Shown: positions 9,523 through 18,015, counted from the first letter of the stretch. The stretch: 64,000 nucleotides of DNA from Parvibaculum sp035325945 (GCF_035325945.1 NZ_DAOKYX010000010.1:26823-90822); one strand, 5' to 3'. Program-made: numbers and translations. The notes: generated by a model from the letters alone, not told the origin.

Positions 9523-10248
9523 ATGGCGAAGACGTTACGTAAGGCACAGACGGGTGCGCGCGAGCAGATCAAGCTCGCGGCGCGGCGGCTTTTCGCGCTG
9601 CGCGGCATCGACGGGGTGAGCGTGCGCGAGATCGTCGAGGCGTCGGGGCAGAAGAACCACGGATCGCTGAGCTATTATTTCGGCACCAAGGAGGCGCTGG
9701 TGCGCGAGCTGGTGGCCGATGGCGCGAAGCTGATCGACAAGCGGCGCAACGATTTTCTCGACCGGCTGGAAGCGTCGGGCGGCCCCTCAAGCGTCCGCGA
9801 GGCCGTGGAAGCGCTCGTCTTTCCCTCCATCGGGCTTTCAGGCGAAACGCGCAAGGAGGAAGACACCTATATCCGCTTCATCGCCATGCTCGCCATGAAT
9901 CATCGTGAGCTTTTCATGGATGCGCTGGAGAAGCGGTGGAACTCCGGTTATCTGCGCTGCCTCGATCATCTGCGCAGGCTCATGCCCGACATGCCGGCCG
10001 CCGCGAAGAACCAGCGCTTCGTTTTCATGGGCGCCTATATGAGCAGCGTACTCTCGCTCCGCGAGGCGGCGCTGACGGATCGCTCCCGCCCGCATCCGAG
10101 CTGGAGTTCGGACGACACACTCGAACACTTCATGCAGACGCTGACCGCCATGCTCGAAGCGCCGCTCGAAAAGGGATTGTTCGCCGAAGCCGCAGGCCCG
10201 CGCCGTCCGCGCAGCATTGTCGGCTCGATCGGCATGATCCTGGATTGA
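9523..10248 (+). CDS. TetR family transcriptional regulator
   Basis: A 241-residue repressor-type protein. An N-terminal helix-turn-helix (GVSVREIVEASGQKNHGSLSYYFGTKEALV, about 30-58, quoted in pieces: GVSVREIVEASG, LSYYFGTKEAL) is diagnostic. The C-terminal ligand domain is unassigned. The ATG at 9523 is preferred over an in-frame TTG at 9475; neither has a strong ribosome site, and a TTGACG at 9488 suggests a very short or absent leader. It is divergent from the five-gene CoA operon and most likely senses a pathway intermediate such as an acyl-CoA. It ends 21 bp before the convergent esterase gene. Confidence 0.9.
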   Translation: MAKTLRKAQTGAREQIKLAARRLFALRGIDGVSVREIVEASGQKNHGSLSYYFGTKEALVRELVADGAKLIDKRRNDFLDRLEASGGPSSVREAVEALVFPSIGLSGETRKEEDTYIRFIAMLAMNHRELFMDALEKRWNSGYLRCLDHLRRLMPDMPAAAKNQRFVFMGAYMSSVLSLREAALTDRSRPHPSWSSDDTLEHFMQTLTAMLEAPLEKGLFAEAAGPRRPRSIVGSIGMILD

Positions 10249-10269
10249 AGGGAGAAAGGTGGGGGAGCC

Positions 10270-11181
10270 TCAGGCCACCCTGCCCGCGCTCGCGCTTCTG
10301 TCCATCGCCTTCGCGATGATGGCGCCCGCGCCTGCTATCGCCTGCCGCGCGGCGCCGAGCATCGGATGGAAGAAGTGCCAGACATGAATCATCTCCGGCC
10401 AGATTTGCAGGTTCACCTCGACATCGGCCGCGCCCGCCCTTGCCGCGAGGCGAACGGAATCGTCGAGCAGCGTTTCCGCCGCGCCCACCTGAATGAGAAG
10501 CGGTGCGATGCCCTTGAAGTCGCCATGGAGAGGTGACGCAAGCGGCGCGCGCGCATCGGCGCCGTTGAGATAGGCCGACGCCATGCCGAGAAGGCCTTCC
10601 TTCTGAACCATCGGATCACGGGCGGCCTGCGTCTTCATCGTCTCCCCGTTCATCTCGAGATCGACCCAGGGCGAAATGCAGAAGCCGCAGGCCGGCTGGG
10701 CGAGCCCCGCATCGCGGATCGCGAGAAGCGTGGCGATGGTGAGGCCGCCGCCCGCGCTGTCACCGGCGATGGCGATGTTGCCCGGCGCGAAGCCTTGCGC
10801 CAGCAGAAAGCGATAGGCGGCAAGCGCATCGTCCACCGCGGCGGGAAAGGGATGCTCCGGCGCCAGACGATAATCGAGTGAGAGCGTGCGGGCGCCCGCC
10901 GCGCGGCCAAGCTCGGAGACGACGTGGCGATGGCTTCTGATCGAGCCGATGACATAGCCGCCGCCATGCACATACATGATGACGCGATCGGGCGCGCTGC
11001 CGGGCGTCACCGCCCATTCGGCCGGCACGCCATTGGCGTTTACCGCATCGAGCGCGACGTCCGCCGCGGTCGGAAACAGGCCGCCCAACTCGTCATAGGC
11101 CTTGCGCAGTTCGTGAATGTCCGTGGGAAATGCCGACTGGGCCAGCATGCTCCGGATAGCGACGATTTCCTGATTGGTCAT
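10270..11181 (-). CDS. Alpha/beta hydrolase (hormone-sensitive-lipase family esterase)
   Basis: A 303-residue esterase. The oxyanion-hole motif is HGGGYVIG (about 70) and the nucleophile elbow is GDSAGGG; an Asp in the C-terminal half and the His in MIHVWH complete the triad. HGGG plus GDSAGG defines family IV/HSL esterases, which act on short-chain esters or lactones in the cytoplasm. No signal peptide is seen. It lies 138 bp downstream of the DsbA-fold isomerase gene on the same strand, so it may be co-transcribed. A lactonase role feeding 4-hydroxy acids to the neighbouring operon is possible but speculative. Confidence 0.9.
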   Translation of the reverse strand: MTNQEIVAIRSMLAQSAFPTDIHELRKAYDELGGLFPTAADVALDAVNANGVPAEWAVTPGSAPDRVIMYVHGGGYVIGSIRSHRHVVSELGRAAGARTLSLDYRLAPEHPFPAAVDDALAAYRFLLAQGFAPGNIAIAGDSAGGGLTIATLLAIRDAGLAQPACGFCISPWVDLEMNGETMKTQAARDPMVQKEGLLGMASAYLNGADARAPLASPLHGDFKGIAPLLIQVGAAETLLDDSVRLAARAGAADVEVNLQIWPEMIHVWHFFHPMLGAARQAIAGAGAIIAKAMDRSASAGRVA

Positions 11182-11319
11182 TGTCTCCCCCTCCCGCTTT
11201 CAAGGAGGATGATAGACGCACAATCGGCCCGGCGCCATGCCCATGGCGGCCCCGAAAATCCGCCTTTCGGCATGGGAGCGGCCGTCCGCGAGGCGGCCCG
11301 CAGGCCGCCCCGCTGGGGT

Positions 11320-11925
11320 TCATTTCTGCTTCAATATCTCTTCTTCCACGTCGCGCAGCCGGTCCTTGCCGAAGAAGATCTCATTGCCGACATAAAAGGT
11401 CGGGGCGCCGAAGCTGCCGCGCTCGACCGAGGCCGACGTGTTCGCGATCAGCTTCTCCTTGACGTCCGTGTCCTGAATACGCGCCATGATATGCGCGCCA
11501 TCGAGCCCGCCCGCGTCTAGCGCCGCGCGGATCACTTCGGCATCGTCCATCTTCAGCGACTGCTCCCACATGGCGCGGAAGACGATCTCCATATATTTCG
11601 GCAGCACACCTTCCATTTTCGCGACGACGGCGCCGCGCATGATCTGCACCGTGTTCACCGGGAAGTGGGAATTGAACCTGAAGGCATCGAGCTTGTGGCG
11701 CGCGATGAAGCGCTGCATCTCGATCGCCTCATATTGCGGCTTGTTCCTGATATTGCCGAAGGCGATCATGGGCGGTTGATTGCCGGTGAGCTTGAAGATG
11801 CCGCCGAGCAGGACCGGCACATTCTCGAAGGTCACGCCTGTTCGCCTCTCGATTTCGGGAATGATTTTCCAGGCCAGATAAGAGTTCGGACTGCCGAAAT
11901 CGAAGTGGTGCTCCACCTTCACCAT
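11320..11925 (-). CDS. 2-hydroxychromene-2-carboxylate isomerase family protein (DsbA/kappa-GST fold)
   Basis: A 201-residue thioredoxin-fold protein. The N-terminal FDFGSPNSYLAW carries SPxSY in place of a CxxC redox site, as in glutathione-dependent isomerases of the kappa class. The start ATG at 11925 overlaps the previous gene's stop (TAATG) and follows GGGAG by 8 bases, so translation is coupled. Known members isomerise chromene carboxylates in naphthalene degradation, but the family is widely used for other substrates. With an SDR upstream and an esterase downstream it looks like part of a small aromatic or xenobiotic operon. Substrate unknown. Confidence 0.87.
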   Translation of the reverse strand: MVKVEHHFDFGSPNSYLAWKIIPEIERRTGVTFENVPVLLGGIFKLTGNQPPMIAFGNIRNKPQYEAIEMQRFIARHKLDAFRFNSHFPVNTVQIMRGAVVAKMEGVLPKYMEIVFRAMWEQSLKMDDAEVIRAALDAGGLDGAHIMARIQDTDVKEKLIANTSASVERGSFGAPTFYVGNEIFFGKDRLRDVEEEILKQK

Positions 11926-12671
11926 TACCAATGCTCCCTATAAGGACGAATATCGAGTTCATGCGTCCAGGCGTCTCGCTTCTGGCTGTGCAACTGCCAA
12001 TAAGTCTCGGCGATCGAGGCCGGATGCATGAGCTGGTCGGGCGCGAGGCTCTTCAGCGCATCCTCGCCCCCCGCTGCCTTGATCCGCTCGCGAACGAAGG
12101 CCGTATCAACGCCTGCGTCTATGATGAGGTGAGCGACATGGATGTTCTTCGGGCCAAGCTCGCGCGCCATGCTCTGCGCGACCGCGCGCAGGCCGAATTT
12201 CGCCGAGGCGAATGCGGCGTAGCCGACGCCGCCTCTGAGGCTCGCCGTCGCGCCGGTAAAGAAGATCGAGCCTCGCCCGTGCGGCAGCATGAGCCGCGCG
12301 GCCTCGCGCCCGGTCAGAAAGCCCGCATAGCAGGCCATCTCCCAGACCTTGCGGAAAACGCGCTCGGTCGTGTCCAACAGCGGAAAATTCACATTCGCGC
12401 CGACATTGAAGATGCAGACTTCGAGCGGTGCAACGGCATCGGCAGCATTGAGAAATTCGACGATCCCTTCCTCGCTGCGCGCATCGAGCGATCGGGCGAT
12501 GCAGACGCCGCCTGCCGCTTCGATCTCCGCCTTCAGCGACGCGAGCTTGTCGCCATTCCTGCGGCCGGCGACAACCTGATAGCCTTCCGCCGCAAACTTC
12601 CGGGCAATGGCGGCGCCGATGAAATCGCCCGCCCCCACGATCGCCGCCGTCGCGTTCCGTCTGGCTGTCAT
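11925..12671 (-). CDS. SDR family protein with atypical active site
   Basis: A 248-residue SDR-fold protein. The cofactor loop is GAGDFIG instead of TGxxxGxG. The Asn motif is NVGA and a Ser is present (GSIFFTG), but the residue four before the active-site Lys is Phe (FASAK), where classical SDRs have Tyr. The reading is not near a gap or frameshift. It may be a non-canonical reductase or a binding protein. AGGAGG sits 5-6 bases before the ATG at 12671. Its stop shares one base with the isomerase start. A strong promoter with an internal palindrome is upstream. Confidence 0.85.
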   Translation of the reverse strand: MTARRNATAAIVGAGDFIGAAIARKFAAEGYQVVAGRRNGDKLASLKAEIEAAGGVCIARSLDARSEEGIVEFLNAADAVAPLEVCIFNVGANVNFPLLDTTERVFRKVWEMACYAGFLTGREAARLMLPHGRGSIFFTGATASLRGGVGYAAFASAKFGLRAVAQSMARELGPKNIHVAHLIIDAGVDTAFVRERIKAAGGEDALKSLAPDQLMHPASIAETYWQLHSQKRDAWTHELDIRPYREHW

Positions 12672-12699
12672 GCCTGTCCTCCTGCCATGTGCTCGGGCT

Positions 12700-12728
12700 A
12701 GGTAAGTTCCAAAAGAGAACTATGTCAA
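12700..12728 (-). promoter_or_regulatory. Sigma70-type promoter with palindromic operator in the spacer
   Basis: On the minus strand TTGACA (12728-12723) is followed after exactly 17 bases by TTACCT (12705-12700). The spacer is almost entirely a palindrome with arms AGTTC and GAACT (12705-12709 and 12717-12721). A repressor bound there would occlude RNA polymerase. The ATG of the atypical SDR is about 29 bases downstream of the -10 box. The -35 is perfect and the -10 is weak. Confidence 0.6.
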
Positions 12729-12854
12729 CCGCCGAGTTGCCGCCGGGCTCGCGGCCGCTGAAATGGCCCTGCCGGGCAGACCGAATCCGGCCCTTACGCA
12801 ATTCCGCTTCAGGGCTTAACGTCCCTCATTCACATCACCAGCAACGAGGTCGAG

Positions 12855-13256
12855 ATGTCGGACGAAATCATGGAACGCCTGCGCAAGACCCCGCTTCCCT
12901 TCGCGGAGCTTCTCGGGCTCGAACTGGTCAGCGCGACGCCCGAATGCGTGGAGGCGCGGCTTCCGGTCCGCAAGGAACTTTGCACCGTCCCCGACATCAT
13001 GCATGGCGGCGCTATCATGGCGCTCGCCGACACGCTCGGCGCCATCGGCACCGTGCTCAATCTCGATCGGGGTGCTTCGACCACCACGGTCGAGAGCAAG
13101 ACGAATTTCCTCGCCGCCATACCGCTCGGCGAAACCGCCCATGCCGTCTCGACGCCCGTGCATCGCGGGAGGAAGCTCATGGTCTGGCAAACCCGGATCA
13201 GCCGCGACGGCGGCAAGCTCGCCGCCATCGTCACGCAGACGCAGCTCGTGCTTTGA
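12855..13256 (+). CDS. PaaI-family hotdog thioesterase
   Basis: A 133-residue single hotdog domain. The active-site helix motif is MHGGAIMALADT (about 50-61), with the family's Gly-Gly and Asp. SKTNFL and the final beta-strands complete the fold. Enzymes of this type hydrolyse aryl- or acyl-CoA thioesters in the cytoplasm, often to recycle CoA during aromatic degradation. The gene is divergent from the atypical SDR operon and is followed 28 bp later by modA. Physiological substrate not determinable. Confidence 0.9.
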   Translation: MSDEIMERLRKTPLPFAELLGLELVSATPECVEARLPVRKELCTVPDIMHGGAIMALADTLGAIGTVLNLDRGASTTTVESKTNFLAAIPLGETAHAVSTPVHRGRKLMVWQTRISRDGGKLAAIVTQTQLVL

Positions 13257-13284
13257 GGCAGAGAAACGAGGCTCGAACCCCTTG

Positions 13285-14061
13285 ATGAAATGGCGCGGCA
13301 TCGGATTGGCGCTCGGCCTCCTCGCGGCTCTCGTGCTGCCCGCAGCGTCCGCGTGGGCGGCAAGCAATCCTCCGCTCGTCTTCGCGGCGGCAAGCCTCAA
13401 GGAAGCGCTCGACGCGGTGACAGCGGAATGGGCGCATGAAAGCGGCAAGACGGCGCGGATTTCCTATGCGGGAAGTTCGCTCCTCGCCAGGCAGATCGAA
13501 CAAGGCGCGCCGGCCGATCTTTTCATTTCCGCCGATCTCGACTGGATGGACTATCTCGATGCCCGCCATCTGCTGAAGGCCAGGTCGCGGATCGACCTTC
13601 TCGGGAACCGGCTCGTCCTCATCGCGCCGAAGGCTTCCGGCGTCTCGCTCACGATCGCGCCCGGCTTCGACCTTGCCCATGCGCTCGGAACCGGTCGGCT
13701 CGCCATGGCTGACACGAAGGCGGTGCCGGCCGGAAAATATGGCAAGGCCGCGCTCGAAAAGCTCGGCGTCTGGGCCAGCGTCGAGAACCGGATCGCGCAG
13801 GCCGAAAATGTGAGAGCGGCGCTTGCCTTCGTCGCAAGGGGCGAAGCGCCGCTCGGCATCGTCTATCGCACGGACGCGCTGGCGGAGCCCGGCGTGCGGA
13901 TCGTCGCGCTCTTCCCGGAGGACACGCATCAGCCGATCGTCTATCCGGCGGCGCTGGCGGCCGCCTCGCGAAACGAGGATGCGGCCGCGCTCCTTGCATT
14001 CCTCTCATCGGCCCGGGCAGGCGAGATCTTCAAATCGCATGGCTTCGTCCTGTTGAAGTGA
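13285..14061 (+). CDS. modA: Molybdate ABC transporter substrate-binding protein ModA
   Basis: A 258-residue periplasmic binding protein. Residues 1-25 form a signal peptide ending ASAWA. The mature start PPLVFAAASLKEAL is the classic ModA signature, followed by YAGSSLLARQIEQGAPADLFISA, here quoted as SSLLARQIE and ADLFISAD. The frame stays open upstream to 13003, but the ATG at 13285 directly precedes the signal peptide. No modB or modC is adjacent: it is flanked by a thioesterase and by a convergent YaiI-type gene. It must use a permease/ATPase encoded elsewhere, or bind another oxyanion. Confidence 0.9.
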   Translation: MKWRGIGLALGLLAALVLPAASAWAASNPPLVFAAASLKEALDAVTAEWAHESGKTARISYAGSSLLARQIEQGAPADLFISADLDWMDYLDARHLLKARSRIDLLGNRLVLIAPKASGVSLTIAPGFDLAHALGTGRLAMADTKAVPAGKYGKAALEKLGVWASVENRIAQAENVRAALAFVARGEAPLGIVYRTDALAEPGVRIVALFPEDTHQPIVYPAALAAASRNEDAAALLAFLSSARAGEIFKSHGFVLLK

Positions 14062-14085
14062 AGGGCGCCCACCCGCTTTCGCCGC

Positions 14086-14568
14086 TTAGTCGCGTGCACC
14101 TGCGCTTCTCAGCGCCGATTGAACGACCTCCTCCAGCGATCTCAGAAAACGCGAGCGATCCTCGCGGCTGAATGGCGGCGGACCGCCCCTGATGTCGCTC
14201 GTTTCGCGCAAATGCTGCATGAGGCCGCGCATGGCGAGCGCCATGCCGATGCTTTCCTCCGTGAACGTCTTTCCGTTGGCATTCAGCACCTTCGCGCCGC
14301 GCTCGAGACAGCGCGAGGCAAGCGGAATGTCGGCGGTGACGCAGATATCCGCAGGCCCGATGCGTTCAGCGATCCAGTCATCCGCCACATCGGGGCCATC
14401 GGCCACGACGACGGTGCGGACGAGCGGATGGCGGCTCGGCCTCATGCCGCCATTGCTGACGATATAGACGCCGAGCCCGTGGCGCTCGGCGACGCGCAGC
14501 ACCTCCTCCTTCACCGGGCAGGCATCGGCATCCACATAAATTTCGGGAGTTTTGGAACCGGCGGTCAT
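14086..14568 (-). CDS. YaiI/YqxD family protein (DUF188, PIN-like)
   Basis: A 160-residue protein with the family hallmarks IYVDADACPVK near the start, VSNGG, then DxWIAERIGPADICVTADIPLA (quoted in part: ADICVTADIPLA) and a C-terminal RGGPPPFSxxDR. These acidic residues resemble a PIN-domain nuclease site, but no function is firmly established. It converges with modA. Family call is secure; role unknown. Confidence 0.93.
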   Translation of the reverse strand: MTAGSKTPEIYVDADACPVKEEVLRVAERHGLGVYIVSNGGMRPSRHPLVRTVVVADGPDVADDWIAERIGPADICVTADIPLASRCLERGAKVLNANGKTFTEESIGMALAMRGLMQHLRETSDIRGGPPPFSREDRSRFLRSLEEVVQSALRSAGARD

Positions 14569-14756
14569 GCCGTTGCTTCCGGCACGCCGGGCGCGAACCC
14601 GCGCCTCATAATCCCGGCAACTCCATGACGGACATTCATTTCCATACCTTCACGCGCGATTTGGCCAGTTTGGACCCCCAATCTAGCCGGATTCGACCTC
14701 GAACGATGCCGGGCCTTTCCTAAATTGCGGATACCGAACGACAGAAGAGGCCCCTG

Positions 14757-15617
14757 ATGAGCAGCCCCACCAGCGCGGAGAAGATTTCCCGCACCCCCGA
14801 CGATGTTTCGATCACGCCGCGCAATCTCGATTTCAGGATCGCGGATGTGCTCGCAACCGATTGGCATGGCGGCGAGGCTTTTCCCACCGCCTTCTACAAT
14901 GCGCTCTCCATCATGTTTCCGGTTGGCGAAGAGCAGTTCATCAACGCCGTGAAGCATTATCGCGACAAGATCACGGACCCCGAGCTGCAAAGCCATATAC
15001 GTGGCTTCATGGCGCAGGAATCCATCCACCGGCGCGAGCATCAGAAATACAACGAGGCGCTTTGCGCCGCCCGTGGCTATCCGCTCGACAGGCTCGAAGC
15101 GCCGATCCGCAACCGCATAGCCTGGGCGGACAGGAACCTGCCGCCCATCGCCCGCCTCGCGGCGACGGTTGCCTATGAGCACTGGACCGCGATCCTTGCC
15201 GACGCATTGCTCCGCCGCCCGGAGCTTCTGGAAGGCGCCCATCCCGAAATGGTCGCGCTCTGGAAGTGGCACGCGATCGAGGAGAGCGAGCACAAGGCGG
15301 TCGCCTTCGACGTTTATCGCGCCGTGGGCGGCACGAACTATCTGCGTCGGCGGATCATGCTCTTCGTCACCCTGCAGTTCTTCTGGGACGCGCTGCGCCA
15401 CATGCGCATCATGCTGCGCGACTACGAGGGCTCGAAGGCCAGGCTCTGGATCGGCGGCATCCGCTATCTCTTCGGCAAGGGCGGCGCGCTGAGAGGGCTC
15501 GGAAAACCGTGGCGCGATTTCTTCCGGCGCGACTTCCACCCCTGGGATCACGACAATCGCGATGTCGTGGCCTCGGTCGCGCGGAGCATTTCCGGCAATC
15601 TTCAGCCTGCGGAATGA
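14757..15617 (+). CDS. Metal-dependent hydrolase family protein (PF10118/COG3687)
   Basis: A 286-residue helical protein. Paired acidic/His motifs FMAQESIHRREH and HAIEESEHKAV look like a di-metal site in a helical bundle; the family name 'metal-dependent hydrolase' is by annotation tradition. AGAGG precedes the ATG. RIRYLFGKGG-type basic C-terminus suggests it may sit at the membrane surface, but no transmembrane segment is obvious. The 188 bp upstream hold no gene. It converges with the amidase across a hairpin. Biochemical role unknown. Confidence 0.85.
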   Translation: MSSPTSAEKISRTPDDVSITPRNLDFRIADVLATDWHGGEAFPTAFYNALSIMFPVGEEQFINAVKHYRDKITDPELQSHIRGFMAQESIHRREHQKYNEALCAARGYPLDRLEAPIRNRIAWADRNLPPIARLAATVAYEHWTAILADALLRRPELLEGAHPEMVALWKWHAIEESEHKAVAFDVYRAVGGTNYLRRRIMLFVTLQFFWDALRHMRIMLRDYEGSKARLWIGGIRYLFGKGGALRGLGKPWRDFFRRDFHPWDHDNRDVVASVARSISGNLQPAE

Positions 15618-15630
15618 ACTGACGGGCGAA

Positions 15631-15657
15631 CGGGCGGGCGATCCTAACGCCCGCCCG
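15631..15657. terminator. Hairpin between convergent genes
   Basis: CGGGCGGGCG (15631-15640), a 7-base loop and CGCCCGCCCG (15648-15657) form a perfect 10-bp GC stem between the hydrolase and amidase stops. There is no clear T-run on either strand, so it may terminate weakly in both directions or need Rho. Confidence 0.5.
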
Positions 15658-15667
15658 GCCCGCTCCT

Positions 15668-17074
15668 TCAGTCGAGCTTCGGATGCCGCGTGTGCCAGTC
15701 CGTCGCCTGCTGGAAGGCGTGGCCCGCGCGGCAGAGCACGTCCTCGGCCATATGCCGCCCGACAAGCTGGAAGCCGATGGGCAGGCCGCGCGCGTCATAG
15801 CCGCCCGGCAAGGTGATCGAGGGATTTCCCGAAGCGTTGAACGGTACGGTGAAGCGCAGGAGCGAAGGCAGGCCCTGAACCGGGTCGGCCATCGCCGCAT
15901 TCGCCTCATCCACCGTCGGCACGGTCGTCATGATCGCTGGCATGAGGATGAGATCGACATCCTCGAAGACGGAAGCGAGCCTGCCCGAGAAGGCCCAGCG
16001 CTCCTTCTGCGCCCTGAAGAGATCGACGCCCGTCACCGCGCGCCCGACCTCGAGGAGTCCAGTGAGGCCGGGGCTGTACTCGCTTGCGCGCGAGGGGAAG
16101 GTCGCGGCGTGGCCTTCCGCCGCCTCGACCGTCATCAGCGTCAGGGCGTTGGCGAGAATGCCCGCGATTGAGGGGACCGAAATCTCGCGGATGCGCGCGC
16201 CAAGCTCGCTGAACACGGCAAGCGCCTCCCTGATGACGGCCGCAACCGCCTCGTCGGCGCCGTCGGTCGCGTAGGACCAGTCGACGCCGATGCGCAGGCC
16301 GCTGATGCCGCCAGAGATGCCGCCCAGATAATCGGGCACTGGCTCGAGCCGCGCGGTCGGATCGTTCGCATCCGCGCCCGCAATGGCGCCGAGGATCGCG
16401 GCGGCATCGGCGGCGCTCCGCGCCATCGGCCCGATATGGTCGAGCGATTCCGCGAGCGGAAACACGCCATATCGGCTGACGCGGCCCCAGCTCGGCTTGA
16501 TCCCCGTGAGGCCGCAGCTTGTGGACGGAAAGCGGATCGACCCCGCCGTGTCGGTGCCGAGCGAGCCGAAGCAGAGGCCCGCCGCCGTGGCGACGCCCGA
16601 ACCACTCGAGGAAACGCCCGTCCAGCGGTCGGCACCCCACGGATTGACGGGCGGGACGATGTCCGGATGGTGATGGCCGGTCGCGCCCTCGGTGAGCTGC
16701 AGCTTGCCGAGAATGACGGCGCCCGCGCGGCGCAGGCGCTCGACGACGGTCGCATCATGATCCGGCGTCCAGTTGCGATAGATGGTGGTGCCCGAACCGG
16801 TCGGCGCGTCCTTCGTGAAGCAGAGATCCTTGACGGCGACCGGCACGCCATGCAGCGGCCCGCGATCCATTCCGCGGGCGATTTCGCTCTCCGCGCGGCG
16901 TGCATCGGCAAGCGCCGCCTCTTCCATCACGGTCGCATAGCTGCGGAGGCGGGGTTCCAGACGCGCGATCCGGCCGAGCAGATCCTGCGTCACCTCGACG
17001 GGCGAGACAGCGCCCCTTCTGATCTCGCGGGATATCTGCGTCAGGCTCTGATAATGAATGTCGATGCTGCCCAT
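15668..17074 (-). CDS. Amidase (amidase-signature family)
   Basis: A 468-residue amidase. The Ser-cisSer-Lys triad is visible: Lys in VAVKD, cis-Ser in SSSGSG, nucleophile Ser in DTAGSIRFPS. The frame is open further upstream into the permease region, but GGGGAGG eight bases before the ATG at 17074 sets the start. It follows a PotC-type permease gene by 125 bp on the same strand and may share its transcript. It could hydrolyse an imported amide, giving ammonia and an acid. Related GatA-like proteins form glutamyl-tRNA amidotransferase, but no gatB/C is near. Substrate unknown. Confidence 0.9.
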   Translation of the reverse strand: MGSIDIHYQSLTQISREIRRGAVSPVEVTQDLLGRIARLEPRLRSYATVMEEAALADARRAESEIARGMDRGPLHGVPVAVKDLCFTKDAPTGSGTTIYRNWTPDHDATVVERLRRAGAVILGKLQLTEGATGHHHPDIVPPVNPWGADRWTGVSSSGSGVATAAGLCFGSLGTDTAGSIRFPSTSCGLTGIKPSWGRVSRYGVFPLAESLDHIGPMARSAADAAAILGAIAGADANDPTARLEPVPDYLGGISGGISGLRIGVDWSYATDGADEAVAAVIREALAVFSELGARIREISVPSIAGILANALTLMTVEAAEGHAATFPSRASEYSPGLTGLLEVGRAVTGVDLFRAQKERWAFSGRLASVFEDVDLILMPAIMTTVPTVDEANAAMADPVQGLPSLLRFTVPFNASGNPSITLPGGYDARGLPIGFQLVGRHMAEDVLCRAGHAFQQATDWHTRHPKLD

Positions 17075-17199
17075 ATGCGGTGCCTCCCCTCCTGATACGG
17101 CCATATCTTTTCGACGTACGGCCCTATGCGGCATCATCGCAGTCATTGCATGCCGCTTCCAGAGTGAAGGGTGCGCGGGGCGCGCGCGAACTGCGTGGC

Positions 17200-18015
17200 C
17201 TATTTCTGGCGTTGCGCTGCCTGACGCTGCAACAGATTGCCCGCGAAGATGACGCCGATGGCGACGCCGACGACGATGATCGTGGCCAGCGCATTGATTT
17301 CCGGCGTGATGCCGAACCTCACCTTCGAGAAGATGACCATGGGCAACGTCGTGGCGTTGGGGCCCGAGGCGAAGCTCGCGATCACGAGATCGTCGAAGGA
17401 AAGGATGAAGGCGAGAAGCCAGCCCGCGACCAGTGAAGGCGCGATGAGCGGCAGGGTGACGGTGCGAAACACGTTGAAGGGGCTCGCGCCGAGATCGAAG
17501 GCGGCCTCCTCGAAGGTGCGGTCGAGGCCGGCAAGCCGCGACTGGACGACGATGGCGACATAGGCGGACGAGAAGGTCACATGCGCAATCAGGATGGTGG
17601 TGAAGCCGCGCCGCGTCGGCCAGCCGATAAGGCTCTGCATCGCCACGAAGAGAAGAAGGATCGACAGTCCGAGGATGACATCCGGCAGAACGAGCCGCGA
17701 GGAAATCGACTGGATCATGACCGAGCGGCCGTAGAAGCGGCCGAAGCGGACCAGCGCGAACGCCGCCATGGTGCCCAATATGACCGAGAGCGTCGCGTTC
17801 ATGAAGGCGATGCGGAAGCTCAGATAGGCCGCGCCGAGCACCTGATCGTCGGTGAGGAGCGAGACGTACCACTTGGTCGAAAAGCCCGCCCAGACGGTCA
17901 CGAGACGCGAGGCGTTGAACGAGAAGATCACGAGAACGACGATGGGCGCGTAAAGGAACACGAAGCCCAGCATCATGGAGATCAGCACGAAGGGCGAGAG
18001 GCTGGTGACTTTCAT
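17200..18015 (-). CDS. ABC transporter permease, PotC-like
   Basis: A 271-residue inner-membrane permease with about six transmembrane helices (first at 10-32, LISMMLGFVFLYAPIVVLVI). The EAA loop that docks the ATPase is EEAAFDLGASPFNVFRTVTLP, quoted here as EEAAFDLGASP. The ATG at 18015 overlaps the PotB-like stop as ATGA, so translation is coupled. Family members move spermidine or putrescine. No ATPase gene accompanies it. Confidence 0.92.
   Translation of the reverse strand: MKVTSLSPFVLISMMLGFVFLYAPIVVLVIFSFNASRLVTVWAGFSTKWYVSLLTDDQVLGAAYLSFRIAFMNATLSVILGTMAAFALVRFGRFYGRSVMIQSISSRLVLPDVILGLSILLLFVAMQSLIGWPTRRGFTTILIAHVTFSSAYVAIVVQSRLAGLDRTFEEAAFDLGASPFNVFRTVTLPLIAPSLVAGWLLAFILSFDDLVIASFASGPNATTLPMVIFSKVRFGITPEINALATIIVVGVAIGVIFAGNLLQRQAAQRQK

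Noticed and set aside
15668..17872. Apparent fusion of an upstream segment to the amidase
   Set aside because: The extra N-terminal part lies in another frame of the PotC-like gene and lacks conservation; the amidase has its own ATG and ribosome site at 17074.
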